From: Meiothermus granaticius NBRC 107808
GTDB lineage: Bacteria > Deinococcota > Deinococci > Deinococcales > Thermaceae
NCBI RefSeq assembly: GCF_003574355.1
Contig: NZ_QWLB01000002.1
Location: 1 to 64,000 of the forward strand
Direction of reading: 5' to 3'
Length of the DNA: 64,000 nucleotides
Numbering within the stretch: position 1 is the stretch's first letter; each line of letters begins with the position of its first letter. The notes beneath the pieces are model-generated. The model ran no database searches. It was not told where the DNA came from and worked only from the letters and a program-made list of their open reading frames with translations. A program made the translations under genes and the position numbers. Positions 43,519 to 52,079 of this stretch are shown piece after piece.

Positions 43519-43680
43519 CAGACCTCCTGACACTTCTTGAGTGCAGCAGACGCAAATTTCACCATCAAAGGCCCTAAACTTGTGTCAAGCAGGGCATTTC
43601 TGCCCAGGTGCATTGGCCTGGGATTGTACTCTTATTGTTCTCATAGTTCAACCGCCTGGACAAAGGTTGGTGCTCGTGCA

Positions 43681-43709
43681 TTGAGGGTTGAGCGATTTGC
43701 CTTTAGCCT
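43681..43709 (+). promoter_or_regulatory. Promoter of recF, leaderless
   Basis: TTGAGG (43681-43686) and TAGCCT (43704-43709) are separated by 17 bp. The GTG at 43718 follows 8 nt later, so transcription starts at or next to it. Confidence 0.6.
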
Positions 43710-43717
43710 ATGGGGTA

Positions 43718-44740
43718 GTGCGGCTTTTGCGCCTTCGGCAGAACAACTTTCGCAACCTGGTCAGCGCAGAGTTTCTCCCTCCGCCTGGGCTCACCACCAT
43801 TGTGGGGGGCAACGCCCAAGGCAAGACCAACCTGCTCGAGGCCATCGAGCTGGTGCTGGGGGGGGATTTAAGGAATGGGATGCTGGAGCGCATCGCCTTT
43901 GGCCAGAGTGAGGCCTGGATGTACGCCGAGATCGAGACCCAGTTTGGGCCCAGCCGCTTGGAAGTCAAGCTCTCGCGTGAAGGGCGCGAGCACCGGCTCA
44001 ACGAGGCCCCGGCCTCGCTGCGTGAGCTGGCCCAATTGCCGGGAGCGGTGCTCTTAGGCCCGGAGGACCTCGAGCTGGTGTTGGGGGGGCCGGAGGAGCG
44101 CCGCCGCTTCCTGGATTTGCTGCTCTCGCGCTTTTCAGCCCGCTACCGGGCAATCACCTCGGCCTATGGGCGGGCCTTGAGCCAGCGCAACGCAGTGCTC
44201 AAGCTGGGGGGCAAAGGGATCGGGGTGTGGAATGCCGAGTTGGTCAAATATGGCCTGGAGATGCTTTCCCTGCGCCGCCGAATGCTGGCCAAGCTGGCCC
44301 CGTTGGCCCGGGAAGCGTATGCTGAGCTGGCTCCGGGTGAGCTGGGCTTAGAACTCCTCGAGACCGTCGAGCCCGAGCGGTTTCTAGGGGCCTTAGAAGA
44401 TAGCTTACTGGAGGACCTCGAGCGCGGCGTGACCCAGCTCGGCCCGCACCGTGACGACCTAAGCCTAACCCTTTCTGGGCGGGAGGCCGCCAAGTTTGCC
44501 AGCCGGGGAGAGGCCCGGAGCATCGCCCTGGCCCTGCGTCTGGCCGAACACCGCTTGCTTTGGCAACACTACGAAGAGGCTCCGCTGTTGTTGGTGGATG
44601 AGTGGCACACCGAGCTGGATACCTGGCGGCGAGGAGCTTTATTGGCCTACGCAGCCAGCTTACCCCAGGCCATCCTGGCCGGGCTCGAGACCCCGGGGAT
44701 GGGCGCGGTGGTCCATATTGAAGCCGGGGTGTTGCGGTGA
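43718..44740 (+). CDS. recF: DNA replication and repair protein RecF
   Basis: The 340-residue protein from GTG 43718 begins VRLLRLRQNNFRNLVSAEF, the usual RecF opening, and has the Walker A motif VGGNAQGKTNLLEAI (about 29-43). It also has the signature LLGPEDLELVLGGPEERRRFLD, LGPHRDDLSLTL near the ABC signature region, and the Walker B segment LLLVDEWHTELD. RecF binds DNA gaps and helps load RecA with RecO and RecR. A longer TTG start at 43688 is less likely because it would precede the -10 box. It lies away from dnaA/dnaN but near dciA. Confidence 0.93.
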   Translation: MRLLRLRQNNFRNLVSAEFLPPPGLTTIVGGNAQGKTNLLEAIELVLGGDLRNGMLERIAFGQSEAWMYAEIETQFGPSRLEVKLSREGREHRLNEAPASLRELAQLPGAVLLGPEDLELVLGGPEERRRFLDLLLSRFSARYRAITSAYGRALSQRNAVLKLGGKGIGVWNAELVKYGLEMLSLRRRMLAKLAPLAREAYAELAPGELGLELLETVEPERFLGALEDSLLEDLERGVTQLGPHRDDLSLTLSGREAAKFASRGEARSIALALRLAEHRLLWQHYEEAPLLLVDEWHTELDTWRRGALLAYAASLPQAILAGLETPGMGAVVHIEAGVLR

Positions 44741-44750
44741 GCGCAGCGGC

Positions 44751-45485
44751 TTAAAAGAGCAGGTCTAATCCGCCCAGGAAGGCCAGCAGCAGCACCGCAT
44801 CCTCAAACCAGCGCTGCGGAATGCGGTGCAACAGCCAGCGCCCCAAGTAGGCCCCGGCGACGACCGCGGGAGCCAGGATCAAATTGATCCGCAGCGATTC
44901 CAGGCTAATTAGCCCCAGATAGGTTGCAAACGGCACTTTGAACAGATTGAAGACCAGATAGAACCAGGACAGTGTGCCGACAAACTCGAGCTTGCCCATC
45001 CCCATCGCCAGCATGTACAGCGTGGTGAAGGGTCCGGCGGCGTTGGCCACCATGGTGGTGATCCCTGCGGAAACCCCCAGGCTAGCCGCGAAGGCTCCCC
45101 CGCGTGCGGTCAGCCGCGGAGCCCGCCATAGCCGGATCGCGGCTTGATAAAGGGTCATCCCCACGATCAGCCCCCCGATGATCAGCCTTAGCTGGTGGTT
45201 GTTCACCGCGGCCAGTACCCCCACCCCCACCAGTATCCCCCCAGCCGTCCAGGGAAACAGCCGCAGCAGGTGAGGCCAGTTGGCGTGGCGGTGCATCATC
45301 CCTACCGCCAGCACATCGCCTACCAGGAGCAGCGGGAGCAGGGCCCCGGTAGACTCCTTGGCTGGGAAGATTTGGGCAAAAAGGGCCACCGCCAGGATTC
45401 CCGCGCCGGGGATTCCCGATTTGGAACCCCCCACGATGGCGGCGGCCAGCACCCCCAGCATCCACTGTCCAAGCGTTAAGTCCAC
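44751..45485 (-). CDS. TauE/SafE-family sulfite exporter-like permease
   Basis: The 244-residue protein has about eight hydrophobic segments and the two-repeat pattern of the TauE/SafE family: AAAIVGGSKSGIPGAGILAVALFA in the first half and SAGITTMVANAAGPFTTLYML in the second. Family members move sulfite, sulfoacetate or related organosulfur anions across the membrane. The GTG start at 45485 lies 7 nt after a TAAGGT box on the minus strand, so the mRNA is probably leaderless. It sits between recF and dciA on the opposite strand; there is no evident functional link to them. Confidence 0.82.
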   Translation of the reverse strand: MDLTLGQWMLGVLAAAIVGGSKSGIPGAGILAVALFAQIFPAKESTGALLPLLLVGDVLAVGMMHRHANWPHLLRLFPWTAGGILVGVGVLAAVNNHQLRLIIGGLIVGMTLYQAAIRLWRAPRLTARGGAFAASLGVSAGITTMVANAAGPFTTLYMLAMGMGKLEFVGTLSWFYLVFNLFKVPFATYLGLISLESLRINLILAPAVVAGAYLGRWLLHRIPQRWFEDAVLLLAFLGGLDLLF

Positions 45486-45537
45486 GGGGTATACCTTACC
45501 CTGTACACCGGTCCGGCCCTAGGTAGACTGGATGGGC

Positions 45538-46338
45538 ATGGCCGCCAAACGCCCCGCCGAACTTTTGCACAAGCTGCTGGGAAGCAAGGGCCTCGAGGCC
45601 GGGATGCGCCGGGGTAAGGCCCTGGCCTTGTGGCCGGAGGTGGCAGGGGAGATGCTGGCAGCGATCTCTGAAGCCACCGACCTCACCGATGGGGTGCTCA
45701 CGGTGAGTGTGCCGGATTCCGCGGCGGCCTTTCACCTGAAGTATGAGCGCGAAAAGTTTCTAGCCCGCTACGCCCAGGTGTTGCCTGGGGTGGTCGGTGA
45801 TATTCGGTTTAAGGAGCGGCCCATTGCCCGGAAATCCCGGCGCTTGGAAAAAGCCCTCCCTCCACCCCCCTTGAGCCCGGACGAGGAGTCCCGCTTGCGT
45901 CGGCTCAGCCAGGCGGTTCCCGAAACCCTGCAAACCGCCGTCCTGAAAGCGGGAAAAGCGGTGATCCAGAAGCAGAAGGCCGATCCCAACCCGCCCTGCT
46001 TCATCTGCGGGAAGCCCAGCCGTGAGAACCCCTGCAAATCCTGCCAGAAGCTGTTGGTGAGCCCGCTGGTGGAGCGTGAGGCGGTCCGGCTTACCCGCTT
46101 TCCGCTCAAGGCCCGGCTCGAGGGCGATGCCCTGCAGGCCGCAAAGTACCTGGCCACAACCCGGCTCGAGGCCCAGCTGCGCGATCTGCTGCCTGAGGTG
46201 GTCAAAGAGCCCTCGCTGATGCCCCTCCTACAAGACACCGCCCGCCGTTATCTGCAACTGCGCACCGGGGAGCATGACGTGACGGCTCGGCGTCAGCTGC
46301 TTCCGGAGGCGTTACAAAGCCTGCTCAAGGAAGTATGA
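45538..46338 (+). CDS. dciA: DciA-type protein (DUF721) with C-terminal Cys4 knuckle
   Basis: The 266-residue protein begins with a DUF721 domain (about 1-95: AAKRPAELLHKLLG, WPEVAGEMLAAISEATDLTDGVLTV), the fold of DciA, which helps load the replicative helicase DnaB in bacteria that lack DnaC/DnaI. Beyond it are a linker, a Cys4 element CFICGKPSRENPCKSC (about 154-169) that could bind zinc, and a helical region. Typical DciA proteins are 100-190 residues, so the tail is unusual. The ATG at 45538 is 8 nt after TAGACT (45524-45529); ATG 45532 is the alternative. It lies one gene from recF. Confidence 0.8.
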   Translation: MAAKRPAELLHKLLGSKGLEAGMRRGKALALWPEVAGEMLAAISEATDLTDGVLTVSVPDSAAAFHLKYEREKFLARYAQVLPGVVGDIRFKERPIARKSRRLEKALPPPPLSPDEESRLRRLSQAVPETLQTAVLKAGKAVIQKQKADPNPPCFICGKPSRENPCKSCQKLLVSPLVEREAVRLTRFPLKARLEGDALQAAKYLATTRLEAQLRDLLPEVVKEPSLMPLLQDTARRYLQLRTGEHDVTARRQLLPEALQSLLKEV

Positions 46339-46339
46339 T
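46312..46339 (+). promoter_or_regulatory. Promoter of ilvE, within the end of dciA
   Basis: TTACAA (46312-46317) and TATGAT (46334-46339) are separated by 16 bp. The predicted leader of about 93 nt holds a short ORF and a hairpin. Confidence 0.55.
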
Positions 46340-46381
46340 CTAAGCACGCACTGCGGCGCTCTGGGCTGCCCTGCTCAGGGC

Positions 46382-46405
46382 GTGAGGTTGTTCCTGAGGC
46401 CCTAA
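46382..46405 (+). CDS. Possible ilvE leader peptide (GTG start, MRLFLRP)
   Basis: A 7-codon ORF in the ilvE leader encodes two Leu and one Phe codon (TTG TTC CTG) then TAA. Its stop overlaps a stem-loop AAAGGGG / CCCCTTT (46404-46410 and 46423-46429) that abuts the ilvE ribosome site GGAGG (46430-46434). This is suggestive of translational attenuation by branched-chain amino acids, but two Leu codons in seven could be chance and no ribosome site precedes it. Confidence 0.3.
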   Translation: MRLFLRP

Positions 46406-46439
46406 AGGGGGCCGCTGGAATACCCCTTTGGAGGAAATC

Positions 46440-47402
46440 ATGGCAGCGGAGACCAAGCCCAAATCTATCGGTGGAGACAGCAAGATGAAGACCGGCCTGA
46501 TCTGGTTCAATGGCCATATAGTCCCTCAAGAAGAAGCTAAGGTCTCGGTGTTGACCCATGCACTGCACTATGGCACCAGCGTCTTTGAGGGCATCCGGGC
46601 TTATGAAACCCCCAAAGGCCCGGCGGTGTTTCGGCTGAAGGAGCATGTGGAGCGCTTTTTTCATAGCGCCAAGGTGATGATGTTCGAGCTGCCCTTCACC
46701 CCCGAGCAGGTCAGCGAGGGCATCCTCAGCGTGGTTCGGGAAAACAGCTATAAAAGCTGCTACATTCGCCCGCTGGCCTGGATGGGGGCCACTAGCCTGG
46801 GGGTAAACCCGTTGCCCAACAATCCCGCTGAGGTGATGGTTGCGGCCTGGGAGTGGGGGACCTACCTGGGCGATGAAGCGGTGCGCAAGGGGGCGAGGCT
46901 GATCACCTCGAGCTGGGCTCGCTTTCCGGCCAACGTGATGCCGGGCAAGGCCAAGGTTGGGGGGAACTACGTTAATAGCGCTTTGGCCCGCATCGAGGCC
47001 CACCAAGCCGGGGCGGACGAGGCCTTGCTGCTGGATAAGGAGGGGTTCGTGGCCGAGGGTTCGGGGGAAAACCTCTTTTTCTTCAAGGGGAGTACCCTCT
47101 ATGTCCTCGAGCACTCGGTCAACCTGATGGGCATTACCCGCGACTCGGTCATCACCATCGCCAGAGATCTGGGCTATGAGGTGCGGGAATGCAGGGCCAC
47201 TCGAGACCAGCTCTACATGGCCGATGAGGTGTTTATGGTCGGCACCGCGGCGGAAGTGACCCCGGTCTCCTCGCTCGACCACCGGGCCATCGGCAGCGGC
47301 CAGGCGGGGGAACACACCATGCGCTTGCGCAAGGCCTATTTGGAAGCCGTTCAAGGCCACAACCCCAAATACGGGCCTTGGCTGACTTACGTCAACCCAT
47401 AA
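46440..47402 (+). CDS. ilvE: Branched-chain amino acid aminotransferase
   Basis: The 320-residue protein is a fold-type IV PLP enzyme. It closely follows the Thermus IlvE: LIWFNGHIVPQEEAKVSVLT, HALHYGTSVFEGIRAYET, the PLP lysine in MPGKAKVGGNYVNS, and MADEVFMVGTAAEVTPVSS. It transfers amino groups between 2-oxoglutarate and leucine, isoleucine and valine in the cytoplasm. The ATG at 46440 has GGAGG at ideal distance; the Thermus-like start would be M16 (46485), so a short N-terminal extension is present. A stem-loop after the stop probably ends transcription. Confidence 0.95.
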   Translation: MAAETKPKSIGGDSKMKTGLIWFNGHIVPQEEAKVSVLTHALHYGTSVFEGIRAYETPKGPAVFRLKEHVERFFHSAKVMMFELPFTPEQVSEGILSVVRENSYKSCYIRPLAWMGATSLGVNPLPNNPAEVMVAAWEWGTYLGDEAVRKGARLITSSWARFPANVMPGKAKVGGNYVNSALARIEAHQAGADEALLLDKEGFVAEGSGENLFFFKGSTLYVLEHSVNLMGITRDSVITIARDLGYEVRECRATRDQLYMADEVFMVGTAAEVTPVSSLDHRAIGSGQAGEHTMRLRKAYLEAVQGHNPKYGPWLTYVNP

Positions 47403-47426
47403 GGCTCGGCCCACTCGAGGCCCACA

Positions 47427-47448
47427 AAGCCCCTATGCCCAGGGGCTT
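47427..47448 (+). terminator. Stem-loop after ilvE, probable terminator
   Basis: AAGCCCCT and AGGGGCTT form a perfect 8-bp stem with a 6-nt loop, followed by GTCTTG. The T run is weak, so efficiency is uncertain. Confidence 0.55.
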
Positions 47449-47529
47449 GTCTTGCCGGGGTTCAAACCGCAGCCTTGGATCTGGTCCTTCCTCACCCCCA
47501 ATTTATCTTGTTCGGGTTGAATGTAGACC

Positions 47530-49059
47530 ATGATGCAGCGCTTGCTAGGACTCGCCTTGATGGTTTGGCTGGGGTTGGTCTATGCCCAGGTGGCCCTTCC
47601 CGCTGCAAAACTTGGCCTCACGGTAACCCAGGACAACTCGGGGGCAACGACCTTCAGCAAACCCGGCCTCGAGCTGACCTATGTGCCTGGGGTGGGCTGG
47701 ACCCCACCGCTCGATCCCAGCTTGCCCGCCCCTGTGGGGGGCCGGCTGCCGCTCGAGGTGGTTCGCGCGGCGGGGTTGATCGCTGCCCCAGAAGCGGGGG
47801 TACGGCTTTCTTCCGATCCCAACCGGCTGCGCTTGGTGCTGGACCTGCCGGCTGGAACCGATCCAGCCACGGTTCCGGTGGTGGGGCTTACGCCCTACGG
47901 GGGACGCTTGCAGCTCAACCTGCCCTACTTCTTGCCGGGGCTCGAGGGGCAAACCCCACCCAATGTGACCCTGAGCGCGCAGTATGGCCAGGGGGGTACT
48001 TCCCTCAGCCTACAGGCCCCGCCGCTGCGGGTTTACCGTTACCGCAGCTTTACGCTGGACAACCCCGCCCGCCTGGTGCTGGATGTGTACTACCTGGAGC
48101 CTGAGCGGGCTGAACCGGTGGCCCCCGGCATAACCTACCGCGAGTTCTGGGCCTGGACCCCGGACCCCCTGCGGATGTATGTGCTCGAGGCCGCTCCGGG
48201 GAGTTGGCGTATGGAGCCGGTTGGACGTCCGGGGGTGCGTCAAACCCTAGACAAAACCGCCCCAAACGCCCTGGCCGTGCTTAACGGCGGGTACTTTGAT
48301 GCCCCCACCGGTACACCGATTGGGTTGTGGATCAAGGATGGGGTGGCCATCAACTTCCCCTACGGGCGCAGCGCCCTGTTTTGGGATGAAGAGAACCTCT
48401 TTGCTGGATTGCCCCGCTTCAGCACCGTGGTGCGCACCGCGGATGGGCGGAGCTTCCGCGTGGGCATCAACCTTACCCGCGGCAAGTACACCGCCTACAC
48501 CATTCCGGGGCCAGCCGGAAAGCCTGGGGAGAGTGTGCTGGCGGTGAAAGGCGACCGGGTGGTGGCCAGCTATCCTGCGCCCTACACCCTTCCCGCAGGC
48601 TACTGGGCCCTTTCCTACCCCCCGGCGGAGCCCATCGCGGCCCCCGGCGATATCCTCAAGCTCTACGGCTCGCTCGAGCCCCCCACCAACTATGCCCTCG
48701 AGGCCGGCCCCTTGCTCATCCAGGGGGGGGAGAATGTCTTTCGCCCAGACGCCGAGCCCTTCCGTGATAAAGCCCCCCTCCTCAAGGTGGCCCCTCAGTC
48801 GGCGGTGGCCTGGACCCAGACCGGTACCGTGTGGCTGGTGGTCACTGCACCTACCTTGCCTGGGGTGCTGGCCCAGGTCCTGGCCGAGCAGGGAGCCTGG
48901 GGGGCCATTCGAATGGATGGGGGCGGCTCAGCTCAGCTTTGGGTGCGCGGTCGGCTGCGCAACCCCAGCGATGGAGTACGCCCGGTGGTCAGTGGGCTGG
49001 CCCTATATTCCACCCAGTGTTCCCCTACCAAAACCCTTGACCCAGGCAAGGCCTGCTGA
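47530..49059 (+). CDS. Secreted phosphodiester glycosidase (NAGPA-domain) protein
   Basis: The 509-residue protein has a signal peptide (ends LVYAQV), a beta-rich N-terminal region resembling AMIN-type domains (about 75-195, with RLRLVLDLPAG and PARLVLDVYY) and a C-terminal NAGPA domain (about 240-500). The NAGPA hallmarks LNGGYFD (about 255) and IRMDGGGSAQLWV (about 460) are present. NAGPA domains uncover phosphodiester-linked sugars in animals and in bacteria occur in exopolysaccharide or cell-wall contexts. A periplasmic role on envelope glycans is inferred. The gene stands alone after ilvE. Confidence 0.85.
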   Translation: MMQRLLGLALMVWLGLVYAQVALPAAKLGLTVTQDNSGATTFSKPGLELTYVPGVGWTPPLDPSLPAPVGGRLPLEVVRAAGLIAAPEAGVRLSSDPNRLRLVLDLPAGTDPATVPVVGLTPYGGRLQLNLPYFLPGLEGQTPPNVTLSAQYGQGGTSLSLQAPPLRVYRYRSFTLDNPARLVLDVYYLEPERAEPVAPGITYREFWAWTPDPLRMYVLEAAPGSWRMEPVGRPGVRQTLDKTAPNALAVLNGGYFDAPTGTPIGLWIKDGVAINFPYGRSALFWDEENLFAGLPRFSTVVRTADGRSFRVGINLTRGKYTAYTIPGPAGKPGESVLAVKGDRVVASYPAPYTLPAGYWALSYPPAEPIAAPGDILKLYGSLEPPTNYALEAGPLLIQGGENVFRPDAEPFRDKAPLLKVAPQSAVAWTQTGTVWLVVTAPTLPGVLAQVLAEQGAWGAIRMDGGGSAQLWVRGRLRNPSDGVRPVVSGLALYSTQCSPTKTLDPGKAC

Positions 49060-49064
49060 GGCCC

Positions 49065-49553
49065 CTACTGCACCGGGTAGCCGAGCTGGCGCAGGTAATC
49101 TAAAAACCTCTTTCGCTCCGCCGGGCACAGCAGCACCTTTCTACCATCGGCCATCTGGACGAAGACTCCCCGGCCGGCACCCTTGGCCGTGTAGGCCTGA
49201 ATGTGGCCCAGGGTTTTCTCCAGGAACCCCCCCTGGGCTACCCCGGGAACCCCGATGCCAAAGGTGCGAATTCCCAGCCGAAACTCCTTTTCCCAGACGA
49301 CCAGAATCTCCTCTTTGGGAAGGGTGACCCAGCCGAACAACCAGCGGATCCTCAGGGCTTGGGGGGTCACCTGGTAGAGCGTACTGAGCGGAGCCACCAG
49401 CAGCAACACCGTCGCTGCCAGCACCACGATGAGCCCAAAGATCTGAACCATGCGCTCTTCGCTCAGGGCAGTGACCCCCAGGGTAAAACCCAGCACCCCC
49501 ACGGTGAGTAGGGTGAATAAAGGGCTCAATGCCCGCTCTGGAACGAAGTGCAT
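49065..49553 (-). CDS. Small membrane protein with PH-like domain
   Basis: The 162-residue protein has two membrane helices near the N-terminus (about 8-28 and 38-58) followed by a soluble part, STLYQVTPQALRIRWLFGWVTLPKEEILVV, that looks like a bacterial PH domain (YdbT/YvbH-type). The start at 49553 lies 6 nt after TATAAA (49565-49560 on the minus strand), so the mRNA is leaderless. It is divergent from the proline-rich protein gene, with only 65 bp between them. Function is unknown. Confidence 0.65.
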   Translation of the reverse strand: MHFVPERALSPLFTLLTVGVLGFTLGVTALSEERMVQIFGLIVVLAATVLLLVAPLSTLYQVTPQALRIRWLFGWVTLPKEEILVVWEKEFRLGIRTFGIGVPGVAQGGFLEKTLGHIQAYTAKGAGRGVFVQMADGRKVLLCPAERKRFLDYLRQLGYPVQ

Positions 49554-49618
49554 GCCCTCTTTATACAACTGTGCCCCGCTTCGAAGACGACAAGGTTCAC
49601 CTTTTGTACCCTAAAGGC

Positions 49619-50860
49619 ATGCACCAGATCTGGGCGGCACGGCGGGCCTGGCGGCAGCGGTTGCTGCGGGCAGGGGGGCTAGCGCTGCTGTCCTTGCCCC
49701 TGGTGCTTTGGTCGCATCCGGCGTGGGTATTGCTCTCCCTGCTGGGTTTGGTGTACCCCTCGAGCCGGGAGGAGGGCCGGGCCCTGGCCGAACTCGACCG
49801 GCGCTATGGTTTGGCCTACCGCAGCGCCCTCGAGGCTCCAGCCGGGCACCCCTGGCATGCCCAGCTCGAGGCCGAGGCCCAGGCCAGCCTAAAGGAGGCC
49901 AAACCCCCGGGGTTTCCCTGGGTTTTTCTGTTGGTGTATGGGTTGCTGCTTGGGGCGGCCTGGCTGCTGCCTGGGGTACGGTGGTCGTGGGGGGCCCAGC
50001 CGGTAGGCACAACCTCCCAGACAGCCCCAGCCCATCCGTCTACGGCTCCTCACCCCCCGGCCAGCCCTTCCCGAGTCTCCCCCTTGAACCCGGCGGAGCC
50101 CCAGCCCCCCTCGCCCTCTTCGGCGCCGCCGGACGCGGGCAGGGCGTCTCGCCCAGCGGGAGGGGAGCAGGGGGATGGAGCCCGCCCCACCCCAGCTGCG
50201 GCGGGTCAGGAGCCCCCCAACCGCTCGAGCCCAGGGAGCGCACCCGGCCAAGATTCCGCTCAGCCCAACCCCACGCAGCCCGGTTCCTCGCAGAACTCCG
50301 CCCCACCCAGCCCTAGCGGTTCATCCCAAAACGCTGCCCCTGCGCCGACCGGTAGCCCGTCTTCGCCCTCGAGCCCAGGTTCGCAAGCCTCGGGGAACCC
50401 TCAGCCGGACTCCCGCCCTATGGGGGGGCCTGAAGGCCAAGGCTCGGTCCCGTCGGATAGGGGCGCTGCTGGAAACCGCTCCGTTGGTGATGGGCAGAGG
50501 GGCCGAGGGATACCGGAGGGAGGCCGCCCGGCCCCCTCCGGCGCTAATGGCGGTGATGCCGGTACCCCACGCCCAGCCCCTGCCGGCTCGAGCCGTAGCC
50601 CTGATGGCGGCGATGCCGGTGCTCCAGCGAACCCCACCCCCATCCCCCCCGCGCCGGCTGGAGCTTCTCGAGCCGGGGAAGCCCCCCTGGGTAGGGCCCC
50701 AGGCCAAAATGGAACCCCCCAGCAGTTGCCGAGCCCTTGGCCGGCGGGGTCTCCGCCGCAGAAGGTGCAGCGCCAAGCCCAGAACTACCTCGAGAACGAG
50801 CCGCTGCCGCCGGAGGTGCGCGACCTCCTGCGGCGCTATTTCGAGCTGTCACAGCAATAA
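49619..50860 (+). CDS. Membrane protein with long Pro/Ser/Gly/Ala-rich tail, unknown function
   Basis: The 413-residue protein from ATG 49619 has two membrane segments (about 18-42 and 98-118) around a soluble stretch (EGRALAELDRRYGLAYRSAL). About 250 residues of low-complexity Pro, Ser, Gly, Ala, Gln-rich sequence follow. The C-terminus is conserved-looking: QAQNYLENEPLPPEVRDLLRRYFELSQQ region, a pattern reminiscent of the ends of proteins in MoxR/von Willebrand clusters, although no such neighbours exist here. The ATG follows TACCCT (49607-49612) by 6 nt, so it is leaderless. The tail is in frame without a stop despite strong GC bias, and is taken as real. Confidence 0.65.
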   Translation: MHQIWAARRAWRQRLLRAGGLALLSLPLVLWSHPAWVLLSLLGLVYPSSREEGRALAELDRRYGLAYRSALEAPAGHPWHAQLEAEAQASLKEAKPPGFPWVFLLVYGLLLGAAWLLPGVRWSWGAQPVGTTSQTAPAHPSTAPHPPASPSRVSPLNPAEPQPPSPSSAPPDAGRASRPAGGEQGDGARPTPAAAGQEPPNRSSPGSAPGQDSAQPNPTQPGSSQNSAPPSPSGSSQNAAPAPTGSPSSPSSPGSQASGNPQPDSRPMGGPEGQGSVPSDRGAAGNRSVGDGQRGRGIPEGGRPAPSGANGGDAGTPRPAPAGSSRSPDGGDAGAPANPTPIPPAPAGASRAGEAPLGRAPGQNGTPQQLPSPWPAGSPPQKVQRQAQNYLENEPLPPEVRDLLRRYFELSQQ

Positions 50861-50893
50861 AAATGGAAGGTGGGGCTCTGTGAACAAATCGCT

Positions 50894-51484
50894 CTAGAAC
50901 TTGAGAATCCCCTGACCACCCCCCCAGGTGAGGGTCATGGCGCAACCGGCCAGATCGGGGGTGCTGACGGTGGTGACTTGGGCCTGCAAGTTGGCGGTAT
51001 TCGGGCCACCGGTTTGAATGATGGACAGGAGTTGCCCCGCGTTGAAGTTGAAGGTGCCGTTGGTCAGATTGCCCACCGCGATCTGACCGCCGTTGTTGGT
51101 GAGGGTGAATTGCACGTTGCTGGCTGAAGCGGTGCTGCTGCGCTGAGTGTTTCCGGAGCCGCCATTGTCAGAGACGGTCAAAGTAGCGCTCATGGTGACG
51201 TTGATGGGCGAGGGAATGGTGGCTGGACAGCCTGAGCCAAAGCTCACCCCGGTGATGGCCAGGTTGTAGTTGAAGCCGCTGGGTGTGGCGGGAAGGTTCA
51301 GGTTGGTGAGGTCATCGAAGGTTGCGGTGACGGTGGCGGTGCCGGTGGCTTGGTTGGACACCAGGTTGAGGGTGGTGGATGTGCCCGCCAGCTGGAAGGG
51401 GTTATCTATGGGAGGACTGCTGATCAATCCACAACCCGCAAAGGCCAGGGCCAGAATGCTGCTGAGTAGGGCAACTTGCTTCAT
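50894..51484 (-). CDS. Small lipoprotein of unknown function
   Basis: The 196-residue protein has a lipoprotein signal with lipobox AFAGC (about residue 18). The mature part is rich in Ser, Thr, Asn and Gly and appears all-beta (STTLNLVSNQATGTATVTATF, NVTMSATLTVSDNGG). Three further cysteines could form disulphides outside the cytoplasm. The start at 51484 has GGAGG upstream, and a TACAAT box lies at 51526-51521 on the minus strand. I do not recognise a family. It is convergent with the proline-rich protein gene. Confidence 0.72.
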   Translation of the reverse strand: MKQVALLSSILALAFAGCGLISSPPIDNPFQLAGTSTTLNLVSNQATGTATVTATFDDLTNLNLPATPSGFNYNLAITGVSFGSGCPATIPSPINVTMSATLTVSDNGGSGNTQRSSTASASNVQFTLTNNGGQIAVGNLTNGTFNFNAGQLLSIIQTGGPNTANLQAQVTTVSTPDLAGCAMTLTWGGGQGILKF

Positions 51485-51587
51485 GGTTTCCTCCGGGATT
51501 CGGATTTTGCCTTCTTTTGAATTGTATCTCAATGGGGATAGGGGAGGAGGTAGGTTTGACCCAAGCCTGGATCCGTGCCGCTAAGGT

Positions 51588-52079
51588 TTACACCGCTTTG
51601 AACCCCTCGAAGGGTTCATGGCAGGTGTTGCACACGTAGATGCTTTTACAGAGGGTGGAACCGAAGCTGTTTTTGAGGGTGGTGTCCAGGCTCCCACAGC
51701 GTGGGCAGCGGGTAGGAGAGGGCTCGAGCTGGATTAAGTCCCCTACCGGCTTGGGGGGGGCGATGCCGTAGCGCTCGAGCCGCTGCTTGGCCTCTGGGCT
51801 GATCCAATCCGTAGACCAGGGGGGGGAGAGCACGGTTCGAACCTCGGCCTCTAAACCGAGCTTCCGAACGGCGTGCTCAAGGCTTTCCCGGATCGTGTGC
51901 AGGGCTGGGCAGCCCGAGAAGGTAGGGGTCATGGTGATGGTGGCCCGGCCCTCGTGAACTTGAACTTCCCGCACAATGCCCATCTCCACTACGTTCACCA
52001 CAGGGATTTCTGGGTCGGGGATCCCTTCCAGTGCGGCCCAGACGGCCTCTGCAGAGGGCCAAGGTGCGGGGCTTACCAT
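51588..52079 (-). CDS. paaD: Phenylacetyl-CoA epoxidase assembly protein PaaD
   Basis: The 163-residue protein has the DUF59/MIP18 domain ([20 protein letters not shown]) with [11 protein letters not shown] holding the reactive Cys, and a C-terminal Cys4 zinc site (RCPRCGS and VCNTCHEP). PaaD helps mature iron cofactors of the multicomponent epoxidase. The start at 52079 overlaps the end of paaC by 7 nt, so translation is coupled. It closes a four-gene cluster paaABCD in this window; the reductase paaE, ligase paaK and regulator paaR are not present. Confidence 0.92.
   Translation of the reverse strand: MVSPAPWPSAEAVWAALEGIPDPEIPVVNVVEMGIVREVQVHEGRATITMTPTFSGCPALHTIRESLEHAVRKLGLEAEVRTVLSPPWSTDWISPEAKQRLERYGIAPPKPVGDLIQLEPSPTRCPRCGSLDTTLKNSFGSTLCKSIYVCNTCHEPFEGFKAV

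Noticed and set aside
47401-47480. GGTTCAAACC near 47460 as a tRNA T-arm
   Set aside because: No acceptor stem, D-arm or anticodon arm can be placed around it.
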